Positions 1-8,017 of a stretch of 32,959 bases of DNA are shown here, piece by piece. This DNA comes from Candidatus Faecaligallichristensenella faecipullorum. Lineage in GTDB: Bacteria; Bacillota; Clostridia; Christensenellales; Aristaeellaceae. Under the pieces are notes generated by a model. It was not told where the DNA came from and searched no databases. It saw nothing but the letters and a program-made list of their open reading frames with translations. How positions within the stretch are numbered: position 1 is the stretch's first letter; every line of letters starts with the position of its first letter. The DNA lies in contig DVJW01000132.1 in assembly GCA_018716505.1 (NCBI GenBank), positions 1 through 32,959 of the forward strand, in the 5' to 3' direction. The position numbers were made by a program, and so were the translations under genes.

Positions 1-48
1 TTCCAAGATTGAATCCTGATCGATAGAATATTAAGGAGGAACGATCCC

Positions 49-573
49 ATGAACAATCCCATCGTGACCATTGAAATGGAGAACGGCGATATCATCAAGG
101 CCGAGCTCTACCCCGAAATCGCGCCCAACACCGTGGCCAGCTTTGTAAGCCTGGTGGAAAAGGGCTTTTACGATGGCCTGATCTTCCACCGGGTCATTCC
201 AGGCTTCATGATCCAGGGCGGCGACCCCACCGGAACCGGCATGGGCGGCCCGGGCTACACCATCAGGGGCGAATTCAGCGGCAATGGTTTCAAAAACGAC
301 CTCAAGCACACCCGGGGCGTGCTGTCCATGGCGCGCTCCATGATGCCCAATTCCGCAGGCAGCCAATTCTTTATCATGCACGCCGACGCCCCTCATCTGG
401 ACGGCCAGTATGCGGCCTTCGGCAAGGTCATTGAAGGCCTGGACGCGGTGGACACCATCGCCTCCACCCAGACCGGACGCGCCGACCGTCCGGTCAACGA
501 CCAACGCATGGCCAAAGTCACGGTGGAGACCTTTGGGGTAAACTATACGCCCGAGACCTTGCCCGGACGCTAA
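49..573 (+). CDS. Cyclophilin-type peptidyl-prolyl cis-trans isomerase
   Basis: Cytoplasmic folding catalyst that interconverts cis and trans Xaa-Pro bonds. The 174-residue protein is a single cyclophilin domain with the family landmarks FHRVIPGFMIQGGD (residues 46-59, including the catalytic Arg48), AGSQFFIM (103-110) and LDGQYAAFGKV (118-128). There is no signal peptide or lipobox, so it is the soluble form. The ATG is preceded by AAGGAGG at 33-39 with good spacing. The gene stands alone: it runs toward the glycosidase operon on the other strand and shares a hairpin terminator with it. Its promoter lies mostly outside the window. Family assignment is firm; the client proteins are unknown. 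Confidence 0.95.
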   Translation: MNNPIVTIEMENGDIIKAELYPEIAPNTVASFVSLVEKGFYDGLIFHRVIPGFMIQGGDPTGTGMGGPGYTIRGEFSGNGFKNDLKHTRGVLSMARSMMPNSAGSQFFIMHADAPHLDGQYAAFGKVIEGLDAVDTIASTQTGRADRPVNDQRMAKVTVETFGVNYTPETLPGR

Positions 574-590
574 AGCATGGTAAAATCCCA

Positions 591-630
591 GACCGGCGGC
601 CGCCTTTTAAGCGACCGCCGGTCTGTTTAT
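591..630. terminator. Bidirectional terminator between convergent genes
   Basis: GACCGGCGGCCGC (591-603) pairs with GCGACCGCCGGTC (611-623) with one mismatch and a 7-base loop. It is followed by a modest T-rich tail on the plus strand and by ATTTT on the minus strand. It lies between the stop of the cyclophilin gene and the stop of the GH116 gene, so it can end both transcripts. Confidence 0.75.
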
Positions 631-632
631 AT

Positions 633-3110
633 TCACTTTAATTCGATGCGCAGCACGTCATCCGCCTTGAGTTCAATTTCCTCCGGAATGGAGATCGAAT
701 CCACCTTCAAGTCAAATTTCCGTTCCGATCCATTCAAACAAAGTTTCTGAATCCGCTCGATTCCGGGAATCGAAACCGTTTTCAGCTTCAGACAACCCTG
801 GCTGAGCCTGAGCTCGAACCGGCTTTCCTCAAAGTGTGCCCTGCCCCAGGCCCCACCCATGGACCAGAAGAAGCGTCCTTCTTTCTGCTTAGGCGCAAAT
901 TTCAGATATCCATGGGCCGCGTCACACTCAAAGCCGGACATGGCGATCAAAAGTCCCCAGCTGGCCATGGCGCGGGCGTAGTAGAAGCCGCACTCCATCT
1001 CGTTCCACGGGCTTCTGCGCACCCCGTCGAACCGGCGGCGCACCGCGCTCACCAGATGTTCCGCCTCTTCCATCATGCCCTGGTAGAGGAGCAGCGTGGC
1101 CACCTGATACTCTATGCCGGTCCATACCTCCCCGGAATAGACGAAGGGGAAACGGGGCGTCCCGCCGTTGGGCCAAGAGCACAGCACCAACCCGGGCTCA
1201 TCCTGGGCCACATACAGCCGCTGCAAACACTCTTTCCGCTCCGGGCCGGTCAGGAAATTATGCCGGTATACCGCGCGAATCGCGCTGTTCAACCGGTCTT
1301 CAGACAGCAGCCGGCCCAGCCCTGCCAGATAGGCCATGGTCTGACCCAGCAACTGATCCGACAGACAGCCCTCGCCGAATTGATAGGGATATTGATCCAC
1401 GTTTTCCAACCGTTGGCAATAGAACTCCCCCTGCCAGCACAGCTCGTCAAACCGCTTTTGAGCGCGCTCGAACAGTTCTTCCATCTTCCCGGCCCGCTCG
1501 CCGTCCCCCATCTCCCGGGCCATGGCCGCCATAGCCTTGATGGCGCCCAGCTCCATAACCGCGGAAAGTGGATTGGGGCCAAAGAACTCAATGTCATAGG
1601 TATTGTGCTGGCGGGCTTCGGGGACCCCGTCGCCATCCTGATCCCATTCGCGCAGGCCGAATTCAAAGGCGCACACCACGCTGGGGTAAATTTCTTCCAG
1701 ATAAGCCCTATCCCCGCTCAGCTTCCACTCGCGCCAGGCGCGCATGATGGTTCCGAATTGGCCGTCCGCAGCCGGATACATCCCCCAATCCGGCATGCCC
1801 AAGCGGCGCTGCGCCCGGAAGGTCATCTTGCCGTCCTCGTTGGTTTCCACCAGGAATTCATTGCGCCGCGCGCTCTTTTCCAGCTCCGGGAACAAAAACG
1901 CCACGGTCTGGGCGTAATTCCAGACATGGGTGCAGGTTCCATGGCAGCTGCCCATCTGCTCATGGCTGCCCTCCCAACCCATGAAGGTGCCGTCCTCCAT
2001 GCGGAAGCAGGTATTGCTGCGCAAAACCGCGATATTGCTGGCCACCGCGTCCAGCATGGATTCGGGCAGGCTGGAATCATACAGCGCATCGGCAAAGCGC
2101 CGGCTGGCCGCCTCCAAACCATTCAGACGGTGGATCAGCGAGCGGCCCACCTGAAAGGCGTCGCCGTATTGAGTGGCATAATAGTTTTTCATGGTTTGGC
2201 CGTCGTTATCCCCGGCAAACCACCCCCGAATCCGATTGGGCACATACCAGCTCAGCACAAAGGTAAACCGCGCCCGCTCTCCGGGGGCAATGGTCTTGCG
2301 CACCCCAACGCTGCCCACCACGCAGGACTCGGGTCCCACCACACTGAACTTGTCATCGCCGTCCTGGCTTTCGATAATGCCCTTGGAAAACTTGCTCCAG
2401 AAATCCATGATCCCGTCGTACCAGCCGCCCCGATACCACATCTTGAGCAGCTCGGCATCCGGCTCCGGTGTGAGGATCGCGTTGTTGGCATAGTGCAAGT
2501 CATCCTCGGGCACCGCATGGCCAGTCATGAACACGCCGGACAAATCCGCTTCCCGCATGGCCAGATTCTCGCAATCCGGGGAAACCAGCACATTGTCAAA
2601 GCAATCCGACCCGCGATAGTTGTGGATATTGCCCATGCTGGAGGCCAAGAGCACCTGGGCTTCACAGCCCGACCGGTTCTCCACATCGATATGAAAAACC
2701 GCGGCGGGCATGCCCGAATCCTCGGCATTCATGGGTGCAAAGGGAGTAAACGCGCTCATATGCACGCCAAAGGGCAAGGTCGAATCCTCAAAATCAATCT
2801 CCGCAAAGGGATAGCGCACGCACATTGTGGAGGCCTTAAACCGCTTAAGCCCCATGGTGGTTATGGGATGATAGCCGCGCCCCTTGTAAAAATCCGGGAA
2901 CTGCTCGGCCTCCACCACCCGGGTATCGGTCTTATCTCCCCATTGGGCGTGCATACCGAAGAAACTGTAAGGAACTTTCACATCCAAAGAGGGCCGGTTG
3001 AAGATCTGAAAATCCTTCAAATGGCCGGAGGCATGCAGGGAAATGGTCCCCGTTCCGATGCCCCCCAGGGGAAAATCCGCGTGCTGCATGGTGTTGTCAA
3101 ACTGTCTCAT
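633..3110 (-). CDS. GH116 family glycosidase (GBA2/DUF608 type, beta-glucosidase or beta-xylosidase)
   Basis: Retaining glycoside hydrolase of the non-lysosomal glucosylceramidase family; bacterial members act on beta-glucosides, beta-xylosides or related substrates. The 825 residues show the N-terminal beta-sandwich signature FPLGGIGTGTISL (13-25) and an (alpha/alpha)6 catalytic domain from about residue 340. By analogy with human GBA2, the nucleophile should be Glu380 (in GWEGS) and the acid/base Asp506 (in NTYDIEFFG). The segment CHGTCTHVWNY (389-399) follows the nucleophile. There is no signal peptide, so it is cytoplasmic and its substrate must be imported. AGGAG precedes the ATG. It is the last gene of a three-gene minus-strand operon, 25 bases after the GH29-like gene. 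The family is clear; the substrate is not. Confidence 0.88.
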   Translation of the reverse strand: MRQFDNTMQHADFPLGGIGTGTISLHASGHLKDFQIFNRPSLDVKVPYSFFGMHAQWGDKTDTRVVEAEQFPDFYKGRGYHPITTMGLKRFKASTMCVRYPFAEIDFEDSTLPFGVHMSAFTPFAPMNAEDSGMPAAVFHIDVENRSGCEAQVLLASSMGNIHNYRGSDCFDNVLVSPDCENLAMREADLSGVFMTGHAVPEDDLHYANNAILTPEPDAELLKMWYRGGWYDGIMDFWSKFSKGIIESQDGDDKFSVVGPESCVVGSVGVRKTIAPGERARFTFVLSWYVPNRIRGWFAGDNDGQTMKNYYATQYGDAFQVGRSLIHRLNGLEAASRRFADALYDSSLPESMLDAVASNIAVLRSNTCFRMEDGTFMGWEGSHEQMGSCHGTCTHVWNYAQTVAFLFPELEKSARRNEFLVETNEDGKMTFRAQRRLGMPDWGMYPAADGQFGTIMRAWREWKLSGDRAYLEEIYPSVVCAFEFGLREWDQDGDGVPEARQHNTYDIEFFGPNPLSAVMELGAIKAMAAMAREMGDGERAGKMEELFERAQKRFDELCWQGEFYCQRLENVDQYPYQFGEGCLSDQLLGQTMAYLAGLGRLLSEDRLNSAIRAVYRHNFLTGPERKECLQRLYVAQDEPGLVLCSWPNGGTPRFPFVYSGEVWTGIEYQVATLLLYQGMMEEAEHLVSAVRRRFDGVRRSPWNEMECGFYYARAMASWGLLIAMSGFECDAAHGYLKFAPKQKEGRFFWSMGGAWGRAHFEESRFELRLSQGCLKLKTVSIPGIERIQKLCLNGSERKFDLKVDSISIPEEIELKADDVLRIELK

Positions 3111-3135
3111 TTTGTATTCTCCTGCTTTTTAACTT

Positions 3136-4125
3136 TTATTTCCCTTGAGCCCTCCGCGCCTCCACCGCCCGTCCGATGGCAGATAGCTGGCGCACGAAAG
3201 CCTCCGGAATACGTCCATCCGGTTCGATGGGTACATCCCAGCTGACCACTCCGCCACCCATAACCACATGGGCGGTATACGCACCAGCCAATTCATCGGA
3301 AAAGCGGGGCTCGCTTCCCCGGCACCAGGTGGACCCCAGATAGCTCAACATATGGAACTGCGCCCCATCCACCGAGGCTCCCGGACAGGCGGGCAGCGCT
3401 TCGGCAATCTCACCGGCGGTATAGTCCTCCTCCTCGCAGAGCCGGATCACCGGCAGCAGCACCCCGGGATTGAAGGCCAAGATGCTGTCCGGATTGCCCG
3501 CGCGCAAAGCTGCGGCAAAACTCTTGAAATTGGGGGCCTGGTCGTGGCGGTACATTTCATCGGCAAAATAGCATCCATCGATCCACCAGCCGCCGATTTT
3601 CTTTCCCCAACGCAATGACCACTCGCGGATAATCTGTTCCCACTTGAGCTGAAAGGCCGCCAACCGCTTCCCTGTACGCTTTTCTCCCCAGCCGTTGGGC
3701 CAGCCCCCTTCAAAGCCCCATGCCCATTCCAGCGCCTCCACCGCCTTTTGATATCCAGCGGGCGCGCCCGAGGGCAGATAGACCATCAGCTTCAGCCCGC
3801 GCTCGTTCATGGCGTCGGCCAAATCGCTTATGAGATCCCGCTTGGAGCACCGGCTTTCGGTATCGCCCACCAGGGCGTCATACACCGGATTGGGTGAACA
3901 AAAATGGCCTGAGTTCTGGCCTATGGTAATAAAGGCATAACCCGCGCCGGTTCGCTGGACGGTATCCGCGAACCGCTGGACATCAAAGCTGTTCACTCGC
4001 CTGTTCCAATCCGCCGGGGAAAGCTCGCCCGACTCCATGCCGTCCGGGCTGCTGTCGATCGTGCCCAAATAATGGACAAACACCCCCCAGCCCGCCCTTT
4101 GGAACCAATCCGTTCGTCTTTCCAT
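3136..4125 (-). CDS. Short GH29-like (alpha-L-fucosidase-related) TIM-barrel protein
   Basis: Probably a glycosidase related to alpha-L-fucosidases. The N-terminus WFQRAGWGVFVHYLG resembles the GH29 pattern in which a His follows GxFxH. A later strand, KKIGGWWIDGCYF, carries Asp183, which sits where the GH29 nucleophile lies (WxDG). The protein has 329 residues, only a barrel: the usual C-terminal beta-sandwich is absent. No signal peptide. I chose ATG 4125, not an upstream in-frame start at 4155, because AAAGGAGG ends eight bases before it and the previous stop is two bases away. That SD sequence lies within the last codons (Lys-Glu-Glu) of the upstream gene, so translation is probably coupled. 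The family call is by motif only; a related uncharacterised TIM-barrel family is possible. Confidence 0.65.
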   Translation of the reverse strand: MERRTDWFQRAGWGVFVHYLGTIDSSPDGMESGELSPADWNRRVNSFDVQRFADTVQRTGAGYAFITIGQNSGHFCSPNPVYDALVGDTESRCSKRDLISDLADAMNERGLKLMVYLPSGAPAGYQKAVEALEWAWGFEGGWPNGWGEKRTGKRLAAFQLKWEQIIREWSLRWGKKIGGWWIDGCYFADEMYRHDQAPNFKSFAAALRAGNPDSILAFNPGVLLPVIRLCEEEDYTAGEIAEALPACPGASVDGAQFHMLSYLGSTWCRGSEPRFSDELAGAYTAHVVMGGGVVSWDVPIEPDGRIPEAFVRQLSAIGRAVEARRAQGK

Positions 4126-4127
4126 CG

Positions 4128-5411
4128 CTATTCCTCCTTTAACAACACCACCCAATCCTGGCCACGCCCGGCGCTGGGCGGAATCAAAAACGTCTCTTCA
4201 TTCACCTGCTCGGGCGTATTTTCCCAGCTCCACTCCCCGTTTCTGGGATTAAACCAGCCCATGCGCTCCCATTTTTCATCCGCTTTGAGTTTCACCGGCA
4301 ACCCGTTGGGCAGATACAGCAGCGCGCCATGCCTGCCCCTGAGCATGGGAACATGATTGGCGCCCTCCCTGTTTTCCAGAACGCATCCATCATCCGGCCA
4401 GGTATCGGGCCGACCCAGCGCCTTCAAGGCGGTCAGGCCATGGCGCATCTGGCTTCCGCCTTCGGCCTTAAGCGCCTGTCTCCAGCTCTTTAGATAGCCC
4501 GGCTGAGAAGGGTCTGAGCGCATGGCCCACACGGCGTGATTGCCGTAGGTATGACCACAGGCGCCCGAGAGCAGATCATAATACAGCGCCCGGCGGACAT
4601 CCGCGGCATCCATAAAGCCCTCTTCCTCCCGAAAATTATTGGGATGATCTTCATAACAGGGCTCGCCGTCCAGCACCGGCTTGACGGGCGTGCGGCCATA
4701 GTCGGCCAGCACCATTTTATCGCTGCGCAGATTGCGCGCATGGCCCGACTGAATCATATTAAAATCCAACCAGGGCGCGTCATGAAACTGTCTTGAGGAG
4801 GAATCCCCGCCGCTGGGATGATAGCTCATCAGATGACCGCCGCCATCCCCCTCGCGCAACCCCTGGGCCATGGCGTAGACGGTTTCAAAATGCGCCCGCG
4901 TCTCCATGGGCCGGTCGCCGCCCAATATCCAGAGGATATTCTCCCTGTCTTTCATGCGCCCGCCCAGCCACCGGCCATAGGCCCGGGCGTTTTTCGCCTC
5001 AAAGATTTCAGGCCCCACGCCCCATTTGCGGTTCACCTTATCGCCCCAGGTGGGCAAAAGCGCAATATACAAGCCGTATTGCGCGGCCAAATCCACGATG
5101 GCCTCCAGGTGATCCCAATAGCTATAGGGGCCATCCAGGTCCGGCCAAGCCGGATCATAATGCCCGTTTTTATCTGGCTTCAGGGGCGTACGGCCATGGG
5201 CATTGGGCACCCGCAGCCCATCCATCTCAGAAAGCGCCACGGCCTGGATCACGGTAAAGCCCTGCCGCGCACGGCATTTTAGATATTCCCCGGCCTCCTC
5301 ACGGTTCAGCCGGTGAAACAATTCCCAGGCCGTGTCGCCCAGATAGAAGAACGGCTGTCCATCGCTCTGAACCAGATACCGGCCATTGGCGGAAACCCGA
5401 AGCCTATTCAT
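4128..5411 (-). CDS. DUF4038 / GH140-like (apiosidase-like) glycoside hydrolase
   Basis: First gene of the glycosidase operon. The N-terminus (NGRYLVQSDGQPFFYLGDTAW) is the hallmark of the DUF4038 TIM-barrel family, which includes the GH140 endo-apiosidase acting on pectic rhamnogalacturonan II. Expected carboxylates are visible: Asp166 in WILGGDRP and Glu250 in LDGEPCYE, spaced roughly as in the Bacteroides enzyme. The C-terminal 90 residues, ending in PPSAGRGQDWVVLL, look like the small beta-sandwich that often follows this barrel. No signal peptide is present, which is unusual for a pectin-attacking enzyme and argues for an imported oligosaccharide or small glycoside. The ATG opens the operon. 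DUF4038 membership is solid; apiosidase activity is only an analogy. Confidence 0.8.
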   Translation of the reverse strand: MNRLRVSANGRYLVQSDGQPFFYLGDTAWELFHRLNREEAGEYLKCRARQGFTVIQAVALSEMDGLRVPNAHGRTPLKPDKNGHYDPAWPDLDGPYSYWDHLEAIVDLAAQYGLYIALLPTWGDKVNRKWGVGPEIFEAKNARAYGRWLGGRMKDRENILWILGGDRPMETRAHFETVYAMAQGLREGDGGGHLMSYHPSGGDSSSRQFHDAPWLDFNMIQSGHARNLRSDKMVLADYGRTPVKPVLDGEPCYEDHPNNFREEEGFMDAADVRRALYYDLLSGACGHTYGNHAVWAMRSDPSQPGYLKSWRQALKAEGGSQMRHGLTALKALGRPDTWPDDGCVLENREGANHVPMLRGRHGALLYLPNGLPVKLKADEKWERMGWFNPRNGEWSWENTPEQVNEETFLIPPSAGRGQDWVVLLKEE

Positions 5412-5442
5412 CCAACCCGCCTCCCCATCGCTGCTTAACGGT

Positions 5443-5448
5443 ATTATA
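5443..5448 (-). promoter_or_regulatory. Candidate -10 element of the glycosidase operon
   Basis: A perfect TATAAT on the minus strand lies about 32 bases upstream of the GH140-like ATG. No good -35 is found 16-18 bases further up (TAGGAT at 17). An alternative pair, TTGAGC then TAGGAT, lies just upstream. A weak -35 would fit an activator-dependent promoter. The small inverted repeat GCCG-GAAA-CGGC at about 5472-5483 could be an operator, but this is speculative. Confidence 0.4.
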
Positions 5449-5512
5449 ATCTATTTTTTCCTTCAATCCTAGCCGGAAACGGCCCATTTGCTCAAGTTCG
5501 TCGGAAATTCAC

Positions 5513-5541
5513 TTGAAATACCAGGTCAATTCATCTATAAT
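5513..5541 (+). promoter_or_regulatory. Sigma-A promoter of the asparaginase operon
   Basis: TTGAAA at 5513-5518 and TATAAT at 5536-5541 are separated by exactly 17 bases, a near-consensus housekeeping promoter. Transcription would begin near 5548, leaving a leader of about 25 bases before the asparaginase GTG. Confidence 0.85.
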
Positions 5542-5572
5542 TAATAAGAAATACCAAAATAGTCTGGGATGA

Positions 5573-6571
5573 GTGTCTTTGAAAAAGATTTTGATGATTA
5601 CCACTGGCGGAACCATATCATCGGTTCCCACCTCCGAGGGATTGGCGCCCAGCGAGGACAATACCATGGTTCAAAATGTATTGATGAATTTTCATGGGCA
5701 ATACGACATATCGGTGCGCGATTTGATGCATCTGGACAGTTCCAACATGCAGCCCGAGGAATGGCAGCTCATTGCGCGCTGCATCGCCGAGACACATGTG
5801 GACTATGATGGCATCGTCTTGACCCACGGAACCGATACCATGGCCTACACTGCCTCGGCACTATCGTACATGCTGTTGAATCTCCCCATTCCCGTGGTGC
5901 TCACCGGTTCCCAATTGCCGCTAAATCATCCCTTCACCGATGGGGTGGACAACCTGCGGTGCGCGCTGGCCATGGCCGCATCTGGACGCCCAGGGGTTTA
6001 TGTGGCCTTTAACCGGAAGATCATCCTGGGTGTCAGGGCGGTTAAGGTGCGCACCACTGGCTTCGACGCCTTCGAAAGCGTCAATGCCCCTTACGCCGCC
6101 TATTTGGATGCATCGGGACTCAACATCAACCGCTATGCCCTTCCTTCGCTGAGTGGGCTTTTCTCCCCCAGCTTTGATTTATGCGATCAGGTGGCTTTGG
6201 TCAAGCTGATTCCCGGCTTTAACCCTCAGTTTTTTGACCTGTTGAGCAAGATCAACTGCCGTGCGGTGGTGGTGGAGGCCTTCGGCGCGGGCGGACTGCA
6301 TTTTATCCGGCGCAATCTGGTGGACCGGCTTTCCGCCATGTTGGAACGAGGCATGTGCGTGGTGGTGTGCAGCCAATGTTTGTATGAGAAAAGCGATTTT
6401 TCCATTTATCAAAGCGGGCAGAAAGCACTTCAGCAGGGTGTCATAGAGGGGTTGGATATGACCAGCGAAGCCGCGGTCACCAAGTTGATGTGGGCGCTGG
6501 GGCAAACGCAGGATCCGGAAAGGGTTCGCCGCATGTTCCAGACCAATTATGCAAATGAAATCACCCTATAA
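5573..6571 (+). CDS. ansA: Type I L-asparaginase
   Basis: Cytoplasmic hydrolase converting L-asparagine to aspartate and ammonia. The 332-residue protein has both asparaginase signatures: TTGGTISS (10-17; nucleophilic Thr14) and LTHGTDTM (83-90; Thr87-Asp88). Lys158 in AVKVRTTG completes the second catalytic group. The length matches type I enzymes of Bacillus and archaea, and no signal peptide is seen, unlike periplasmic type II enzymes. The start is uncertain: GTG at 5573 or TTG at 5579 (MKKILMITTGG, the commoner family N-terminus); neither has a strong SD. It heads a three-gene operon, with the metallophosphoesterase starting 19 bases after its stop. Confidence 0.92.
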   Translation: MSLKKILMITTGGTISSVPTSEGLAPSEDNTMVQNVLMNFHGQYDISVRDLMHLDSSNMQPEEWQLIARCIAETHVDYDGIVLTHGTDTMAYTASALSYMLLNLPIPVVLTGSQLPLNHPFTDGVDNLRCALAMAASGRPGVYVAFNRKIILGVRAVKVRTTGFDAFESVNAPYAAYLDASGLNINRYALPSLSGLFSPSFDLCDQVALVKLIPGFNPQFFDLLSKINCRAVVVEAFGAGGLHFIRRNLVDRLSAMLERGMCVVVCSQCLYEKSDFSIYQSGQKALQQGVIEGLDMTSEAAVTKLMWALGQTQDPERVRRMFQTNYANEITL

Positions 6572-6590
6572 AGCAAAGGGGTTCAAACAT

Positions 6591-7319
6591 ATGAAAATCG
6601 GACTATTTGCGGATCTGCACTATGCCAAGGGTATCACCTATGGAACCAGGCAATGCGGGCAATCGCTTCTAAAGCTCCAGCGGATCTTAAACAGGTTGAG
6701 CAACGCCGACCTGTTGGTCAATTTGGGCGACGCCCTCAATGAAGGCGCTTCGCCCCGGGACAACGCCGGGAACCTTCAGGCGTTCCAGGCGGTATTGGCC
6801 GCTTCGGGCAAACCGGTATACCATGTGCTGGGCAATCACGACACCCATGCCTTTCCCCGCCCGGCCCTGATTTCCAGCGGCCCGGAGGGCGGCTATTCCT
6901 TTATGGCCGGGGAGACCGCTTGCCTGGTGCTGGACGGCAATTATGTAAAAAGCGGGCTCAGCTACTATGAAACCTCATGGGATTGGACCGATTCAGCCCT
7001 GCCCGAAGGCCAGATCCATTGGCTTCAGCGCGAGCTGGAAAAGGCCCAGGGGCCGGTCATCGTGTTCTGCCATCAAAACCTGGATATCCGGCCCGGCGAT
7101 CCGCATGTGGTTTCCAACGCCGGCAGGGTGGAGCGAATCTTAGAGGATTCGGGCAAGGTGGCCGCGGTGATCCAGGGGCATTATCACCCCGGATATTTTC
7201 AGCACATTAACGGTATCCCCTATTACACTTTGAAGGCGGTATGCGAGGGCGAGGGCTGCCCCTGCGCCCTGTTGGAGACCGGAAGCGGCGAGCCGTCGGT
7301 TCAATGGATGGAAGCCTGA
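6591..7319 (+). CDS. Calcineurin-like metallophosphoesterase
   Basis: Binuclear-metal phosphoesterase of about 242 residues. The full motif set is present: FADLH (6-10), NLGDALNE (44-51), GNHD (81-84), His161 in FCHQN and GHYHPG (196-201), so it should be active. Start ATG 6591 is chosen over an upstream in-frame ATG at 6549 because MKIGLFADLHY is the natural family N-terminus, AAAGGGG lies at 6575-6581, and the upstream start would run into the asparaginase gene. Substrate is unknown: the family covers cyclic nucleotides, phosphoproteins, nucleotides and glycerophosphodiesters. It is followed 25 bases later by the acetyltransferase. It is soluble, with no membrane segment. Confidence 0.88.
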   Translation: MKIGLFADLHYAKGITYGTRQCGQSLLKLQRILNRLSNADLLVNLGDALNEGASPRDNAGNLQAFQAVLAASGKPVYHVLGNHDTHAFPRPALISSGPEGGYSFMAGETACLVLDGNYVKSGLSYYETSWDWTDSALPEGQIHWLQRELEKAQGPVIVFCHQNLDIRPGDPHVVSNAGRVERILEDSGKVAAVIQGHYHPGYFQHINGIPYYTLKAVCEGEGCPCALLETGSGEPSVQWMEA

Positions 7320-7344
7320 AAACAAAGAAAAGGATATTGAGAAA

Positions 7345-7986
7345 ATGGACGACTTGTTTGCCAGGCGAAAACAGCATATTCAGCACTATTTGTACGACGC
7401 GCCCTGCACCTACAGTCTCAGCGTGGAGTTGGACATCACGCATCTCTTGAGCGAGCTGAAATCGAGGGGGCTTAAGCTGTATCCGGCGCTGATCTATGGG
7501 CTGAGCCGGATTGTGAACCGCCACGAGGAATTTCGCATGTATCTTAACGCGGATCAACAGCTCTGTGTATACCACGAGGTTCATCCGCTTTATACCATTT
7601 TTCACCCCGAAAGCGAGACCTTTTCCTGCCTGTGGAGCCGGAACCGCGAGGATTTCCCGGCGTTTTATCAGGGCTATCTGAACGATTTGAAACAATACGG
7701 GCACTGCACCGGCTTTTCGGCCAAACCGGACGCGCCGGAAAACGTATTCAATATCTCTTGCCTGCCCTGGATTGCCTTTACCGGATTTCAACTCAATATA
7801 CAGGGCGGCTACACCTATCTTTTGCCCATTTTTACCTTTGGCAAATATCACAGCGAAAATGGGCGCACGCTAATGCCCCTGGCCATTCAGGTTCACCACG
7901 CGGCTTGCGATGGATTTCATGTGGCGCGTCTGGTTCAGGAGCTTCAAAAATGGGCGGATGAATTTAAAGCGCCTTTCCGCATCTGA
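7345..7986 (+). CDS. Chloramphenicol acetyltransferase family protein (type A CAT)
   Basis: Trimeric CAT-fold O-acetyltransferase using acetyl-CoA. The 213-residue sequence matches the classic type A family over its length: CTYSLSVELDIT, LKLYPALIYGLSRIVNRHEEFRM, YTIFHPESETFSCLW, and the active site HHAACDGFHVAR with catalytic His185 and structural Asp189. All residues needed for activity seem present, so it may confer chloramphenicol resistance, although a chromosomal setting leaves another acceptor possible. The N-terminus is about ten residues shorter than plasmid-borne CATs; upstream codons still read like the missing segment (KDIEK) but offer no normal start. AAAAGGA precedes the ATG. It is the third gene of the asparaginase operon and ends in a hairpin. 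Confidence 0.9.
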   Translation: MDDLFARRKQHIQHYLYDAPCTYSLSVELDITHLLSELKSRGLKLYPALIYGLSRIVNRHEEFRMYLNADQQLCVYHEVHPLYTIFHPESETFSCLWSRNREDFPAFYQGYLNDLKQYGHCTGFSAKPDAPENVFNISCLPWIAFTGFQLNIQGGYTYLLPIFTFGKYHSENGRTLMPLAIQVHHAACDGFHVARLVQELQKWADEFKAPFRI

Positions 7987-8004
7987 AGATACAGAAAGGC
8001 GCTT
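7967..8004. terminator. Hairpin between the CAT-family gene and cutC
   Basis: AAGCGCCTTTC (7967-7977) and GAAAGGCGCTT (7994-8004) form a perfect 11-bp stem around a 16-base loop that contains the acetyltransferase stop. T-tracts are poor on both sides (GATTTAATTT on plus, TAAATT on minus), so termination may be partial or the hairpin may protect both 3' ends. Confidence 0.55.
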
Positions 8005-8017
8005 CCTCGATTTAATT

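Noticed and set aside
1-29. TTCCAA and TAGAAT with a 17-base spacer before the cyclophilin gene
   Set aside because: Transcription would start in the SD sequence itself, leaving no leader; likely chance at the window edge.
834-3245. 803-codon open frame on the plus strand opposite the GH116 gene
   Set aside because: Translation is rich in His, Pro and Gly with no motif; it is the antisense reflection of G+C-rich codons in the GH116 gene, which has clear family motifs and an SD.
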